From contig CAAFJQ010000014.1 in NCBI GenBank assembly GCA_900763245.1, positions 1 through 6,223 on the forward strand: a stretch of DNA of 6,223 nt, given 5' to 3'. The notes under the pieces are model-generated. The model did not search any database and had not been told where the DNA came from. It saw only the letters and a list, made by a program, of their open reading frames with translations. Position numbers and translations under genes: made by a program. Positions 5,126-6,223 of this stretch are shown one piece after another; position 1 is the first letter of the stretch; the number at the start of each line of letters is the position of its first letter. The stretch comes from Bacilli bacterium (GTDB taxonomy: Bacteria; Bacillota_I; Bacilli_A; RFN20; CAG-288).

Positions 5126-6223
5126 CTATAAACAGAAAGTCATATATGCTGGAATACAGATCACACCATCTTCTCGGATGGATAGGTTTTTAGGGTGAAT
5201 TATATAAGAGTGTGATATTCTGTCTTTATATTTTTCGTTGAATTTGATCAAAGATGTTGTCGTGTAGTTTTTTGATGACTTCACTTCAATCGGAATGATT
5301 TTGTTTGATGTTTTATCTCCATTTGAAATAATAAAATCTATTTCGATGTCATTTCTGTGTTTTTCGCTTGAATAATGATTATAGAAATATAATCGGTGTC
5401 CTTTTGCAGTCAGCATTTGGGCTATCACATTTTCAAAGAACATTCCTTTGTTGACTGAAAGCTTATCGTGCAATATTGCCTTGTAAACGCTCAAGTCGTT
5501 TTTGATATTCTCATCAAAGGTATGTGCAAATAAAAGGCCGGTATCACCCATATAGCATTTGATGAATTCTCTCGACTCGGTTAAAGATAAACCTATATTA
5601 GGATCAGAACAGGAAAAACATTCATTGCAGATCATTGAATCAGCTAACCAGAAAAAAGTCTCTTCATAAAGAATCCCGTCATTACGATCAGATTCTAATG
5701 AGCTTAATTTGACTCTTTTTTCATGCGATGATAAGAAAGAAGGTATCTGATCGAAGATTGATAGTACCCTTGATTGATAAATGCTATCAATTTTTAAGAT
5801 ATCATTTCTATACATTTTGAGTATGTTTCTTTTTTGACGAGCGCATTCTTCGAACTGTTTATGATTCTCTATAAAAGCAGCGACTGCTTGAGGCATGCCA
5901 CCTACCATCATATATTCTTTGAATAGGAAAGAAGCCTTTTTATGAATCGGATCCAATAATGGTACTTTTTTTTCAAAGCATTCTTTAATGTAGGGAATCA
6001 ACATCGACTCACCCATGGCATCAGCGAATTCTTCAAAGTCCATAGGGTACATTGTCAGACTCTCCTCTTCGGAAGGAATCAGAATATCTTTGACATTTTC
6101 TTTTATCGAAATCAAAGATCCGGTTTCAATATAGTCGTATCTTCCATCTTTTACTAAATGCTTAATCGCTTCTCTTGCTTTTGGGAATTTTTGGACTTCA
6201 TCAAAGATGATCAATGAGTCCCG
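5126..6223 (-). CDS. AAA+ ATPase with DUF4143 and PD-(D/E)XK-like C-terminus (partial, N-terminus beyond window)
   Basis: The visible 365 residues continue in frame to the right edge (RDSLIIFDEVQ), so the start and Walker A motif lie outside the window. What is seen is the Walker B strand LIIFDEVQKF (4-13), a sensor-1-like YIETGS (31-36), MYPMDFEEF (58-66), GGMPQAV (108-114), then the DUF4143 region with GDTGLLF (226-232) and FFENVIAQML (262-271). Near the end EIDFII (294-299) and IPIEVKSS (310-317) supply the D and ExK of a nuclease-fold core. This is the COG1373 family, common and often multicopy in gut anaerobes; its cellular role is poorly defined. The gene converges on hypB and shares no operon with it. 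Its G+C is much lower than the neighbours (15, 18 and 22 of 60 in lines 5281-5460), suggesting separate acquisition. The TTG near 6214 is not a credible start. Confidence 0.88.
   Translation of the reverse strand, partial: RDSLIIFDEVQKFPKAREAIKHLVKDGRYDYIETGSLISIKENVKDILIPSEEESLTMYPMDFEEFADAMGESMLIPYIKECFEKKVPLLDPIHKKASFLFKEYMMVGGMPQAVAAFIENHKQFEECARQKRNILKMYRNDILKIDSIYQSRVLSIFDQIPSFLSSHEKRVKLSSLESDRNDGILYEETFFWLADSMICNECFSCSDPNIGLSLTESREFIKCYMGDTGLLFAHTFDENIKNDLSVYKAILHDKLSVNKGMFFENVIAQMLTAKGHRLYFYNHYSSEKHRNDIEIDFIISNGDKTSNKIIPIEVKSSKNYTTTSLIKFNEKYKDRISHSYIIHPKNLSIREDGVICIPAYMTFCL

Overview
The window looks like a chromosomal segment of a low- to mid-G+C Bacillota. Genes are dense, Shine-Dalgarno sites are strong and AGGAG-like, and the binding protein has a typical lipobox. 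Coding G+C is roughly 43-50% in the lines I counted by hand. An Erysipelotrichales-type gut Firmicute would fit, but that placement is a low-confidence guess.

Positions 29-4192, minus strand: a tightly packed four-gene operon. It is read as FecCD-type permease, ABC ATPase, substrate-binding lipoprotein, then a methyltransferase fused to a TetR-type regulator. Junctions are an 8-base overlap, a 4-base gap and another 8-base overlap. The first three genes form a complete class-II metal-chelate (siderophore/cobalamin-like) importer. The fourth is unusual: one continuous frame joins a class I SAM-dependent methyltransferase (about residues 1-197) to a complete TetR helix-turn-helix and ligand domain (about 207-392).

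Positions 4193-4383: a divergent intergenic region of about 190 bases. It holds a perfect TATAAT and a strong ribosome binding site for the plus-strand gene, plus three separate inverted repeats that could be operators. I found no riboswitch.

Positions 4384-5061, plus strand: hypB, the GTPase that inserts nickel into [NiFe]-hydrogenase (and assists urease in some bacteria). A strong intrinsic terminator follows at 5081-5124. HypB diverging from a chelate importer suggests that the importer brings in nickel, possibly as a chelate. The fused methyltransferase-regulator could be its control protein, or could have a small-molecule substrate. This is inference from context; the importer sequences alone do not reveal the metal.

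Positions 5126-6223, minus strand, running off the right edge: the C-terminal 365 residues of an AAA+ ATPase/DUF4143 protein. Its base composition is clearly lower in G+C, so it is probably unrelated to the nickel/metal cassette.
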